Source of the DNA: Tepidamorphus sp.
GTDB lineage: Bacteria > Pseudomonadota > Alphaproteobacteria > Rhizobiales > Tepidamorphaceae
Length of the DNA: 64,000 nucleotides
Assembly: GCA_028280885.1 (NCBI GenBank)
Contig: JANQKY010000072.1
Span: forward strand, 31,913 to 95,912
Direction: 5' to 3'
The position numbers were made by a program, and so were the translations under genes. Positions 41,788 to 50,314 of this stretch are shown here, one piece after another (positions within the stretch are counted from its first letter, which is position 1; every line of letters begins with the position of its first letter). The notes beneath the pieces are model-generated. The model saw nothing but the letters and a program-made list of their open reading frames with translations. It was not told the DNA's origin and made no database searches.

Positions 41788-42482
41788 TGTCCCGGCGCGC
41801 GCAGAACAGGCTGGAAAAGGAACGTCGCATCCTGGAGGCGGCGCTGCGGGTCTTTGCCGACCACGGCTATAGGGCCGCCACGATGGATTTGATCGCCGAG
41901 GCCGCCAACCTGACCAAGCCGACGCTCTATCAGTATTTTCCAGGCAAGGACGCGCTGTTCACCGCGATGCTCAACGTGCCGCGCGAACGGATGCTCGATG
42001 CGTTCGAAGGCGACACGACACGGCCGCTCGCCGACCAGCTCCATGATTTCGCCTGGGCCTATGCCGATACGGTGATGCGGCCCGATTTCCTGTCTCTGGC
42101 ACGACTGATCATCGGCGAGGCGCAGCGCTTTCCGGAGATCGGCACAGCCTATCAGGTTTCAGGGCCGGATCGGCTTCTTGACGGTCTGATCGCTTTCATG
42201 GAGGCGCAACGCGGGGCAGAGCGGCTGCGCTTCGACGATCCGGAACTGGCCGCCCAGGACTTCTGGGGGCTGATCCTGTCGGCGCCGCGCAACAAGGCGC
42301 TCTACGAACCGGACGCCGTTCCGGACCGCGCGGCGGTTGCCCGCTACGTCCATAACGGCATCGCCGTGTTCCTGCGCGCCTACGCGACCGATCCGCAGCA
42401 CGACATTGCGCGCCTGGCCGCTCTCATAAAACAGCACGATGCAAGCGCGACAGCCTCGGCGGGCCCCAACCCGATCGCGTAA
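41787..42482 (+). CDS. TetR family transcriptional regulator
   Basis: Encodes 231 residues. The HTH is at residues about 12-58 (ILEAALRVFADHGYRAATMDLIAEAANLTKPTLYQYFPGKDALF broken up by helices). The C-terminal helical ligand domain is of the AefR-like type. The ATG overlaps the hydrolase stop by one base (TGATG). It probably controls the operon through the palindrome at 38008-38025. Confidence 0.93.
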   Translation: MSRRAQNRLEKERRILEAALRVFADHGYRAATMDLIAEAANLTKPTLYQYFPGKDALFTAMLNVPRERMLDAFEGDTTRPLADQLHDFAWAYADTVMRPDFLSLARLIIGEAQRFPEIGTAYQVSGPDRLLDGLIAFMEAQRGAERLRFDDPELAAQDFWGLILSAPRNKALYEPDAVPDRAAVARYVHNGIAVFLRAYATDPQHDIARLAALIKQHDASATASAGPNPIA

Positions 42483-42535
42483 AAACTGATCCATCCCGGC
42501 CGGGGTGCCGTAGGCCAAGTCGGGAGGTGCTTTTC

Positions 42536-42919
42536 ATGAAGCGCATCGTTATCGCGTGTCTTGTCGGCCTCGTTTCATCACCTGCCGCCTTTGCATCGTC
42601 CCCGCTCAGCGGCGAGGCGATCAAGGACCGGGTGGCCGGCAAGCGCGTCTATCTGAAGATCCCGCTCGGCGGCGAGTTTCCGCTCCATTACCAGACCAAC
42701 GGCGTGGTCAACGGCTCGGGCGAGGCGGTCGGTCTTGGCCGGTTCATGCGGCCCAAGGACTCCGGCAAATGGTGGGTCGACGGCAACCGGCTCTGCCAGC
42801 AGTGGCAGACCTGGTATGACGGCAAGCCGTTCTGTTTCACGATCACCGACAACGGCCCCCAGAAGATCAAGTGGAAACGCGACGACGGGCTCGCGGGAAC
42901 CGCGCGGATCGGAAATTAG
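42536..42919 (+). CDS. Small secreted protein of unknown function
   Basis: Encodes 127 residues with a clear signal peptide (VIACLVGLVSSPAAFA, cleavage about residue 20) and GGGAGG 8 nt before the ATG. The mature part is Trp/Gly rich: KIPLGGEFPLHYQTNG, SGKWWVDGNRLCQQW and GKPFCFTI, with two cysteines. Similar short periplasmic proteins are common in Hyphomicrobiales but I cannot name a function. Confidence 0.8.
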   Translation: MKRIVIACLVGLVSSPAAFASSPLSGEAIKDRVAGKRVYLKIPLGGEFPLHYQTNGVVNGSGEAVGLGRFMRPKDSGKWWVDGNRLCQQWQTWYDGKPFCFTITDNGPQKIKWKRDDGLAGTARIGN

Positions 42920-43025
42920 ACCGTGCCGCGCCGAGCCGGGATCATCGCCTGAGGCTGGTCCTGCCGTAATTACGACACATTTACCCCACAGCACGGAGGG
43001 CGGCGCTAAGGATCGAAACCCGGCC

Positions 43026-43063
43026 TTAACCATTTGTTCGGGAAGGGCTTCGCGGTTAACCGC
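43026..43063 (+). promoter_or_regulatory. CtrA-like half-site and GCGGTTAACCGC palindrome upstream of rlpA
   Basis: TTAACCAT at 43026-43033 matches the CtrA half-site of alphaproteobacteria. A perfect 12-bp palindrome GCGGTTAACCGC follows at 43052-43063. They lie 130-170 nt upstream of rlpA, a cell-division gene. This is a motif match only. Confidence 0.35.
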
Positions 43064-43192
43064 CGTGAAAGGCGCCGGGCGCAAGAGTTGCCGTGACAGG
43101 ACAATGCGCCGACCTTGCGATCCGGTAACAGATCGGGCAGAAGCCCGGCGGGATCGGTCGGCCAGGCATGGCAGCGGACGGGGTTGAGAAGA

Positions 43193-44191
43193 GTGATTGA
43201 GCGGGGTCGCGGCGCGGGCAATCCGTGCAAGGTTGAAGACCGGAGACGTCCGGCGCGCCGGCGCGCGGTATCGGTCTCCTTTGTCGCACTGGCCGCCGGC
43301 GCCGTGCTGACCGGCTGCAACACCTCATCGGAATCGAATAAATATGGCGTGACCGCCAGCCCGCGCGTCGTCCAGCCGGGCACACCGGTGCCGAGCGGCG
43401 GCGGCTATTACAAGGTCGGCCGGCCCTACAAAATCGCCGGTCGCTGGTATCACCCCAAGGAAGACCCCGGCTACGACAAGGTCGGGCTCGCGTCCTGGTA
43501 CGGCTCGGCCTTCCATGGCCGCAAGACGGCCAATGGCGAGATCTTCGACATGACGGCGCTGACGGCGGCCCATCCGACCCTGCCGCTGCCGACCTATGCG
43601 CGCGTGACCAACCTGGAGAACGGCAACTCGGTCATCGTGCGCGTCAACGATCGCGGGCCGTTTGCCCATAACCGCCTGATCGACCTGTCGAAACGCACTG
43701 CCGACGTGCTCGGGTTCAAGCACCGGGGTACGGCGAAGGTGCGGGTCCAGTATGTCGGCATGGCGCCGATCGACGGCAATGACGGCCAGTGGCTGACGAC
43801 CACGGTGCGCACCGATGGCCAACCGGTCGGCCCGGTCATGATGGCCAGCCTGACCCCCCAAATGGGTGCGGCCGGCACTGCACCCCCGCCACCGCCGCAG
43901 GGAACGCCGTCGCCCAATTCGCAGACGACCTTCGGCTATCAGCCGCTCTCGCAATCGCTGCCAAAGGAAATCGCGCCAGCGGGTCCGGTTCCGCGAGAGC
44001 CCGTGGGGGCTGATGTCGGTGACGGGGGCAACGTCACCTATCGCTGGGTCACCGGCTATGCGGAACTACAGACGTTCCGCCCCGACAACCCGGTCGCGGC
44101 CGCGTTCAGCCTGTTCGAGACGGATCAGCCGATCGTCCTGGTCGTCCGGACGGGCGACTTCGGCACCGAGCGGCCGTTCGATCGGCGGTAG
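43193..44191 (+). CDS. rlpA: Septal ring lytic transglycosylase RlpA (lipoprotein)
   Basis: About 332 residues from the GTG at 43193 (GAGAAGA just upstream); the frame is open further to 43115. A basic N-terminus leads to a lipobox VLTGC. The double-psi beta-barrel domain has ASWYGSAFHGRKTANGE, with the family Glu, and VRVNDRGPFAHNRLIDLS with the catalytic Asp. A proline-rich linker follows (APPPPPQGTPS), with no SPOR domain. RlpA cleaves naked glycan strands at the septum. Start choice moderate. Confidence 0.9.
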   Translation: MIERGRGAGNPCKVEDRRRPARRRAVSVSFVALAAGAVLTGCNTSSESNKYGVTASPRVVQPGTPVPSGGGYYKVGRPYKIAGRWYHPKEDPGYDKVGLASWYGSAFHGRKTANGEIFDMTALTAAHPTLPLPTYARVTNLENGNSVIVRVNDRGPFAHNRLIDLSKRTADVLGFKHRGTAKVRVQYVGMAPIDGNDGQWLTTTVRTDGQPVGPVMMASLTPQMGAAGTAPPPPPQGTPSPNSQTTFGYQPLSQSLPKEIAPAGPVPREPVGADVGDGGNVTYRWVTGYAELQTFRPDNPVAAAFSLFETDQPIVLVVRTGDFGTERPFDRR

Positions 44192-44286
44192 CGGCCGCTT
44201 CTGTCGGGCTCGGGTTTGGCGATGTCGTTTATGGCGGCGCTTTTCGCGCAGGCTGCGTCCCTATCATCGCCCGCCATGCCCCTCAG

Positions 44287-44603
44287 TGTCATTGCCGGGC
44301 TTGTTCCACTACTGTCCGGTTCAAGTCCGGCTATGACCCTGGAGCAGAGCGGACGGAACATCACCCTCTCCGTCGTCATCCCGGAATTCGCGACAGCGAA
44401 TATCCGGGATCGGAGAGCCCGGGCGGCTCGGGGTTTCCCCGGTCGTGAAATCGGCACCGACAGGGGCTCTCCGATCCCGGCTCGGCCTGACGGCCGTCCG
44501 GGATGACGAGGGAGAGGTGGCGTTCCACACGCTGCCGCCCACACGCTGCCGCTGTCATAGCCGGACTTGAACCAGACACCGGTGGAACAGCCCGGCAATG
44601 ACA
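44287..44603. repeat. Nested palindromic intergenic element
   Basis: The 483-nt gap between rlpA and the carboxypeptidase gene holds three nested inverted repeats. The outer arms are 44287-44337 and 44554-44603 (about 50 nt, nearly complete complementarity). The middle arms are CGTCATCCCGGA (44374-44385) and TCCGGGATGACG (44497-44508). The inner arms are 17 nt, exact (44404-44420 and 44464-44480). The outer arm begins with an 18-nt sequence, starting TGTCATTGCCGGG, that recurs at 63731-63748. This looks like REP-type repeats inserted in one another. No gene seen here. Confidence 0.85.
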
Positions 44604-44674
44604 GCGGAATGGGACGCGGCAGGGTGCAATCCTCTCCCACGTCACCGTAGCCGGCGCAGTTCGGCCGCTTTACC

Positions 44675-45985
44675 ATGTCCGGCCGTCTTGATATCACCAG
44701 TGCCAGGGCTGGCAGGTTGGGTCGAATGATGGCGACGACGAGATTGAGGGCAAACCGGTTCCCCAGGGGCAGGGCGATCGTCGGATTCACCACATTGCGG
44801 CTCGCCTTCGCTGCCGTCTTCGTCGCCGCTTTCGCTCTCCAGCCGTCTCCCGCCGCAGCCCAGGTGATCGAGACGGCGGCTGAGAACGCCTTCGTGATCG
44901 ACGATGCGACCGGGTCGATCATCCTGTCGAAAAACGCCGATCAGCCCGTCATTCCCGCCTCGATGGCGAAGGTCATGACGCTCGAACTGGTGTTTCAGGC
45001 GATTTCGGAAGGCCAGCTGTCGCTTAACGACGAATTCCCGATCAGCGAGACCGCCTGGCGCAAGGGCGGGGCGCCGTCGCGCACGGCGACCATGTTCGCC
45101 GCCGTCAATTCGACCGTGCGGCTGGAAGACCTCTTGCGCGGGTTGATGATCCATACCGCCAACGACGCCAGCATCGCGATCGCCGAGGGCATGGCCGGCA
45201 GCGAGGCGGCCTTTGCCGCGCTGATGAACGAGCGGGCGAAGGAGCTGGGGCTGGAAAGCGCTGATTTCATCAACGCCACCGGCCTGCCGGAGAAGGAGGA
45301 CGGCAGCGCGACGACGATGTCGGTGCGCGATCTGGTCGTGCTCGCGCGGCACGTGATCCGCACCTATCCGGAGCTCTATCGCTACTTTTCCGAGCCCGAA
45401 TTCACCTGGAACGGCATCCGCCAGCTCAACAAGAATCCGCTGATCACCAGCTCGATCGGCGTCGACGGCCTGTTCACCGGCTATCAGGAGGGCACCGGCT
45501 ACGGCATGGTCGCGTCGGCTGAACGGGACGGCCAGCGCATCGTCGCGGCGATCCACGGGCTGTCGTCGGGCAACAAGCGCGTCAGCGAGATGCAGAAGCT
45601 CATTGCCTGGGGCTTTCGGTCCTTCGACAAGATCACGCTGTTTCAGGCCGACGAGGCGGTCGGCAGGGTCGGCGTGTTCGGCGGCACCAGCGGGTCGGTG
45701 GCGCTGGCCGGCGCGGAGCCGATCCGCATCCTGATCCCCAAGGGCACCAAGTCGAAGCTGCGCGCGCGCATCGTCTATGAGGGACCGCTGCGCGCGCCGG
45801 TGGAGGAGGGGCAGCGCGTCGGGACACTGCGGATCCTCAACGACGAGGATTTGTTGAGCGCCGTGCCGCTTTATGCGACGCAGTCGGTCGCGGTCGGGCC
45901 GATCTACAGCCGGGCGCTCGATGCGGCCTACGAACTGATGGTCGGCCTCATCCATTCCGGCGTCGACGCCGCCATCAACAACTAG
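44675..45985 (+). CDS. D-alanyl-D-alanine carboxypeptidase-like protein with altered SxN and KTG motifs
   Basis: Encodes 436 residues (or from the ATGs at 44726/44729). Signal peptide at about residues 40-63 (LAFAAVFVAAFALQPSPAAAQ). The peptidase S11 motif SxxK is SMAK, with S96 and K99. The second motif, usually SxN, reads TAN at 161-163. The third, usually KTG, reads FTG at 267-269. The C-terminal PBP5-like beta domain is present. The context rlpA - this gene - tmk is standard for Hyphomicrobiales, where a DacF-type enzyme is expected. The changes may mean low or altered activity. Confidence 0.88.
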   Translation: MSGRLDITSARAGRLGRMMATTRLRANRFPRGRAIVGFTTLRLAFAAVFVAAFALQPSPAAAQVIETAAENAFVIDDATGSIILSKNADQPVIPASMAKVMTLELVFQAISEGQLSLNDEFPISETAWRKGGAPSRTATMFAAVNSTVRLEDLLRGLMIHTANDASIAIAEGMAGSEAAFAALMNERAKELGLESADFINATGLPEKEDGSATTMSVRDLVVLARHVIRTYPELYRYFSEPEFTWNGIRQLNKNPLITSSIGVDGLFTGYQEGTGYGMVASAERDGQRIVAAIHGLSSGNKRVSEMQKLIAWGFRSFDKITLFQADEAVGRVGVFGGTSGSVALAGAEPIRILIPKGTKSKLRARIVYEGPLRAPVEEGQRVGTLRILNDEDLLSAVPLYATQSVAVGPIYSRALDAAYELMVGLIHSGVDAAINN

Positions 45986-46002
45986 CGGCGCGGCGGGACG
46001 GC

Positions 46003-46689
46003 ATGGCCCGGGGAAAATTCATTTCCTTCGAAGGCGGCGAGGGGACCGGCAAGTCGACCCAGATCAGGCGGCTCGCCGAGCGGCTCGAGGCGGCCGGTAT
46101 CGCCGTGGTCGAGACGCGCGAACCGGGCGGCACGCCGGGCGCCGAGATCATCCGCCGGACCATCCTGTCGGGACGCACCCGCAATCTCGGCCCATTTGCC
46201 GAAGCGCTGATGATGAACGCGGCGCGGGACGATCATCTGAACGAAGTGATCCGGCCCGCGCTGAAGGCCGGAAAATGGGTCCTGTGCGACCGCTTCGCCG
46301 ATTCAACGCGCGTCTACCAGGGGGCGATGGGGAATACGGATTCGGACCTGCTGAAGGCGATGGAACAGGCGGTCGTCGCCAAGGACTGGCCGAACCTGAC
46401 GATCATTCTCGATCTCGACCCCGAGATCGGTCTTGAACGCGCCCGGGCCGTCACGCGCAAGGCGCTTGGACAGTCCGCGCCCGCCGACCGCTTCGAAGAC
46501 GAGGCGCTCGACGATCACCATCGCATGCGGCTTGCCTTCCTCGAGATCGCCCGGGCGGAGCCGGACCGCTGCGCCGTCATCGACGCGGACCAGTCTCCCG
46601 ATGCCGTCGCCGAGGCGGTCTGGTCGGCCGTAACCACGCGGCTGAAGCTGCCGCGCAAGAGGGCCAGGGCCGATACCGCCACAGATTGA
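46003..46689 (+). CDS. tmk: Thymidylate kinase
   Basis: Encodes 228 residues. The P-loop GGEGTGKST lies at residues 11-19; ETREPGGTPGAE is the dTMP-binding motif; DRFADSTRVYQG is the DR-x motif. It phosphorylates dTMP to dTDP. It starts 17 nt after the carboxypeptidase stop and precedes holB, as in related genomes. Confidence 0.97.
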   Translation: MARGKFISFEGGEGTGKSTQIRRLAERLEAAGIAVVETREPGGTPGAEIIRRTILSGRTRNLGPFAEALMMNAARDDHLNEVIRPALKAGKWVLCDRFADSTRVYQGAMGNTDSDLLKAMEQAVVAKDWPNLTIILDLDPEIGLERARAVTRKALGQSAPADRFEDEALDDHHRMRLAFLEIARAEPDRCAVIDADQSPDAVAEAVWSAVTTRLKLPRKRARADTATD

Positions 46690-46776
46690 TCGCGACGGCT
46701 TGGCATTGTCGCCAAGCCCCGCTATTGCCTGTCATACGCCCCAGACAATGCGCTCCAGACCAGCTAAGACGATCCC

Positions 46777-47817
46777 GTGGTGTCAACAGACCTTGCCTTC
46801 GAGCGACCGGAATCCGCCTCCGTCCTGATCGGACATGAGGACGCGGAGCGGGAGTTGCTCGACGCCGTCCGCGCCGGCCGGCTCCATCACGGCTGGCTGA
46901 TCGAGGGGCCGGAAGGGATCGGCAAGGCGACGCTTGCCTACCGCTTCGCCGGGTTCCTGCTGACCCATTCCGATCAGGCGGCGGCGGAAACGGCGGGGTC
47001 GCTTGCCGTCAGCCGGGAACACCCGATCCGCCATCAGATCGAGGCCGGCGCCTGCCCGGATCTTACCGTGTTGCAACGCGCGCGCGGGGAGGACGGCAAG
47101 CCGACCGCGCAGTTCATCACGGTGGATTCGGTGCGCAAGGTCGCCCGGTTTCTGTCGACCACCTCGGCGACCGGCGGCTGGCGGGTCGTCATCGTCGACA
47201 GCGCCGACGACATGAACCGCAACGCCGCCAACGCGCTCCTGAAAATGCTGGAGGAGCCGCCGCAACGCACCGTCTTCCTGCTGCTTGCCAACGCGCCGGG
47301 CCGGCTGCTGCCGACGATCCGCTCGCGCTGCCGGCGTCTGGCGCTTAAACCCCTGGCCAGGCCGCTTGTCATCGAGGCGCTGGCGACGGTCGGCGTCGGC
47401 GCCGATCCCGGCGCCCGCGACCTTGCCGCCGATCTGGCCGACGGCAGTCTCGGCCGGGCGATCGCGCTTGCAGACGACCAGTCGATCGACACGATCCGCT
47501 CGGTCCGGGCGGTGCTCGACCAGTTCCCCCGCTACGACCCCGTCAAGGCGCAGACGCTCGCCGACGCGCTCGGCCGGCGCGGGGCGGAGGATCGCTACCG
47601 GCTGGCCGCGGACCTGATCACCGACTGGATCTCCGCGCGGATGCGCGCGGACGCGCAAGGGCAGGGGGGCGAGCCCCCGCTGGCGGCCGTTCTTGCGCCC
47701 TGGGCGGAGGTATGGGAAAAGACCGCGCGCACGTTTCGGGAAACCGAACGACTCAATCTCGACCGTACGCAGACCCTTCTGTCGGTATTCCGCATCCTTT
47801 CCGCCGCGACCCGTTGA
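46777..47817 (+). CDS. holB: DNA polymerase III subunit delta'
   Basis: Encodes 346 residues from a GTG start. The clamp-loader AAA+ fold shows GPEGIGKATLAYRFA near residue 46 and the SRC-like motif RSRCRRL. It also has NAANALLKMLEEPP, a strong HolB/DnaX signature. It forms part of the clamp loader. The stop overlaps the ATG of the small gene at 47817 (TGATG). Confidence 0.95.
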   Translation: MVSTDLAFERPESASVLIGHEDAERELLDAVRAGRLHHGWLIEGPEGIGKATLAYRFAGFLLTHSDQAAAETAGSLAVSREHPIRHQIEAGACPDLTVLQRARGEDGKPTAQFITVDSVRKVARFLSTTSATGGWRVVIVDSADDMNRNAANALLKMLEEPPQRTVFLLLANAPGRLLPTIRSRCRRLALKPLARPLVIEALATVGVGADPGARDLAADLADGSLGRAIALADDQSIDTIRSVRAVLDQFPRYDPVKAQTLADALGRRGAEDRYRLAADLITDWISARMRADAQGQGGEPPLAAVLAPWAEVWEKTARTFRETERLNLDRTQTLLSVFRILSAATR

Positions 47818-47927
47818 TGACAGATCGCGGCTTCGGGAGCGGTCGCGAATATCGGCGCAGATACGCTGAAGCCGCTAAAAACAGACGCCCCAAGCCGAAC
47901 GCCCAAAAACCAAACGCAAAGTCATGA
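47817..47927 (+). CDS. Candidate 36-residue basic protein bridging holB and metG
   Basis: This frame of 36 codons starts in a TGATG with the holB stop and ends in an ATGA with the metG start. The product ([19 protein letters not shown] followed by [16 protein letters not shown]) is very basic and probably disordered. Exact coupling at both ends supports a real gene, or a short frame kept to couple holB to metG translation. It has no clear own ribosome binding site, and third-position GC is only moderate. Confidence 0.42.
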   Translation: MTDRGFGSGREYRRRYAEAAKNRRPKPNAQKPNAKS

Positions 47928-49495
47928 AACCGAAATACTACATCACGACAGCGATTTCCTATCCGAACGGAGCCCCTCATATCGGCCACGCCTATGAGGT
48001 CATGGCGACGGATGCGCTGGCGCGGTTCATGCGGCTGGACGGCCACGACGTCTATTTCCTGACCGGTGTCGACGAGCACGGCATGAAGATGGCGCAGACG
48101 GCGGCCAAGGAAGGGCTGACCGCGCGCCAGCTCGCCGACCGCAACACGCCACTGTTTGAACAGATGGTGACCGCGCTCGATTGCTCGAACGACGATTTCA
48201 TCCGCACCACGGAGCCGCGCCACCACGACGCGTCGCGGGCGATCTGGGAGCGGATGGTCGAGGCGGGCGATATCTATCTCTCCACCTATTCGGGCTGGTA
48301 TTCGGTCCGGGACGAGGCCTATTACGCCGAATCCGAGACGAGCGTCGGCGAGGATGGCGTCCGGGTCGGGCCGATGGGCACGCCGGTCGACTGGACGGAG
48401 GAAAAGAGCTATTTCTTCCGCCTGTCGGCCTTCCAGGACCGGCTGTTGAAGCTTTACGAGGACGATCCGGGCTTCATCCTGCCGCGCGAGCGCTACAACG
48501 AGGTGGTCAGCTTCGTCAAAGGCGGCCTGCAGGACCTGTCGATCTCGCGGACGACCTTCGACTGGGGCGTCAAGGTGCCCGGCGACGACGACCACGTCAT
48601 GTATGTCTGGGTCGACGCGCTGACCAACTACATCACCGGCGTCGGCTATCCCGATACCGAGGGCGAGACGTTCCGCAAGTGGTGGCCGGCCGACCTGCAT
48701 GTGATCGGCAAGGATATCGTGCGGTTCCACGCCGTCTACTGGCCGGCCTTCCTGATGTCGGCGGGCGTTGAGGTGCCCAAACGGGTCTTCGCGCACGGGT
48801 TCCTGTTCAACCGCGGCGAGAAGATGTCGAAATCGGTCGGCAATGTCGTCGATCCGTTCTCGCTGGCCGAGCATTACGGCGTCGACCAGATGCGCTATTT
48901 CTTCCTGCGCGAGGTGCCCTTCGGCCAGGACGGCAATTACAGCCACGAGGCGATCGTGCAGCGCATCAATGCCGATCTCGCCAACGATCTCGGCAATCTG
49001 GCGCAGCGCTCGCTATCGATGGCGGCGAAACACTGCGATGCAACGCTGCCGGCGCCGGGTGCCTTCTCGGCCGAGGATCAGGCGCTGCTTGCCGCCTGCG
49101 ACGGGCTGCACGCGAAAGCGCGCGAGGCGATCGCCTCCCAGCAGTTGCATATCGTGCTGGCGGAGATCTGGACCGTCGTCGCCGAGGCGAACCGCTATTT
49201 CGCGACACAGGAGCCCTGGGCCCTGCGCAAGAGCGATCCGGAACGCTTCGGCACGGTGCTCTATGTCACCGCCGAGGTGCTGCGCCAGGTTGGTATCCTG
49301 TTGCAGGCGTTCATGCCGAAATCGGCAGCCGCATTGCTCGATCTCGTCGGCGCGCCCGAGGACCGGCGGCAATTCTCCGATCTCGGCGAGGCCGGAAGGC
49401 TTGCGGCCGGCACGGCGTTGCCGAAACCAACGCCGGTGTTCCCGCGCTACGTCGAGGCCGAGGACGGAGCCGGCAAGGCGGGGCAGGGGGATTAA
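47924..49495 (+). CDS. metG: Methionyl-tRNA synthetase
   Basis: Encodes 523 residues, the short form without the C-terminal EMAP/tRNA-binding domain. The HIGH motif is HIGHAYE near residue 20, and KMSKS is EKMSKSVGN near residue 300. It charges tRNA-Met and thus serves translation start. TatD follows 3 nt after the stop. Confidence 0.97.
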   Translation: MKPKYYITTAISYPNGAPHIGHAYEVMATDALARFMRLDGHDVYFLTGVDEHGMKMAQTAAKEGLTARQLADRNTPLFEQMVTALDCSNDDFIRTTEPRHHDASRAIWERMVEAGDIYLSTYSGWYSVRDEAYYAESETSVGEDGVRVGPMGTPVDWTEEKSYFFRLSAFQDRLLKLYEDDPGFILPRERYNEVVSFVKGGLQDLSISRTTFDWGVKVPGDDDHVMYVWVDALTNYITGVGYPDTEGETFRKWWPADLHVIGKDIVRFHAVYWPAFLMSAGVEVPKRVFAHGFLFNRGEKMSKSVGNVVDPFSLAEHYGVDQMRYFFLREVPFGQDGNYSHEAIVQRINADLANDLGNLAQRSLSMAAKHCDATLPAPGAFSAEDQALLAACDGLHAKAREAIASQQLHIVLAEIWTVVAEANRYFATQEPWALRKSDPERFGTVLYVTAEVLRQVGILLQAFMPKSAAALLDLVGAPEDRRQFSDLGEAGRLAAGTALPKPTPVFPRYVEAEDGAGKAGQGD

Positions 49496-49498
49496 CCC

Positions 49499-50314
49499 GT
49501 GCTCGTCGACAGCCACTGTCATCTCGACTTCCCCGTCCTTGCCGACGAAATCGACGCGGTCGTCGATCGGGCCCGGGCGGCCGGGGTTGAGCGCATGATC
49601 ACGATCTCGACCCGGATCCGGCAGTTCGACCGGATCCGGGCGATCGCCGAGCGGTTCGACGACGTTTACTGTTCGGCCGGCACCCATCCCCACAACGCCG
49701 CGGACGAGGCGGACGCGGTGCTGGAGGACTATCTTCAGGCCGCCGAATTCGACAAGGCGGTGGCGATCGGCGAGGCGGGGCTCGATTTCTTCTACGACAA
49801 CGCCCCGCGCGAGCAGCAGGCGGCGAGCTTCCGCCTACAGATCGACGCGGCGCGGCGCACCGGGCTGCCGCTCGTCATTCACAGCCGCGACGCGGAGGCG
49901 GCAACGGAAGAGATCCTGCGCGACGAAATGGCGAAGGGCGAATTCGACGCGATCCTGCACTGCTTCAGCTCCGGACCGGAGCTTGCGCGGGCGGGCATCG
50001 AACTGGGCCTCTACGTGTCCTTTTCCGGCATCCTGACCTTCAAGCGGTCCGAAGAGTTGCGGGCAATCGCCCGGGAATTGCCGGCCGACCGGTTGCTGGT
50101 CGAGACCGATGCGCCCTATCTGGCGCCGATGCCGTTTCGCGGCAAGACGAACGAGCCGTCCTATGTGGTTCATACCGCACGGGTTCTGGCCGAGACGCGC
50201 GGCGTCGAGGAACAGGAGATCGCCCGGCAGACGACGGAGAACGTCTTTCGGCTGTTCAAGCGCATGCCGGCGCCGGCCGCGTTATCGCAACAGCAGGTCG
50301 CGCAATCGGCATGA
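49499..50314 (+). CDS. tatD: TatD family metal-dependent hydrolase
   Basis: Encodes 271 residues from a GTG. The metal motif DSHCHLDF lies near residue 4, with GEAGLDFFYD, VIHSRDA and a late ETDAPYLAP. TatD proteins are 3'-5' DNases/RNases. The stop overlaps the next start in an ATGA. Confidence 0.95.
   Translation: MLVDSHCHLDFPVLADEIDAVVDRARAAGVERMITISTRIRQFDRIRAIAERFDDVYCSAGTHPHNAADEADAVLEDYLQAAEFDKAVAIGEAGLDFFYDNAPREQQAASFRLQIDAARRTGLPLVIHSRDAEAATEEILRDEMAKGEFDAILHCFSSGPELARAGIELGLYVSFSGILTFKRSEELRAIARELPADRLLVETDAPYLAPMPFRGKTNEPSYVVHTARVLAETRGVEEQEIARQTTENVFRLFKRMPAPAALSQQQVAQSA

Noticed and set aside
42920..43192. Possible small gene between the secreted protein and rlpA
   Set aside because: Frames here are Arg/Ser-rich and lack ribosome sites; the region better fits regulatory DNA.
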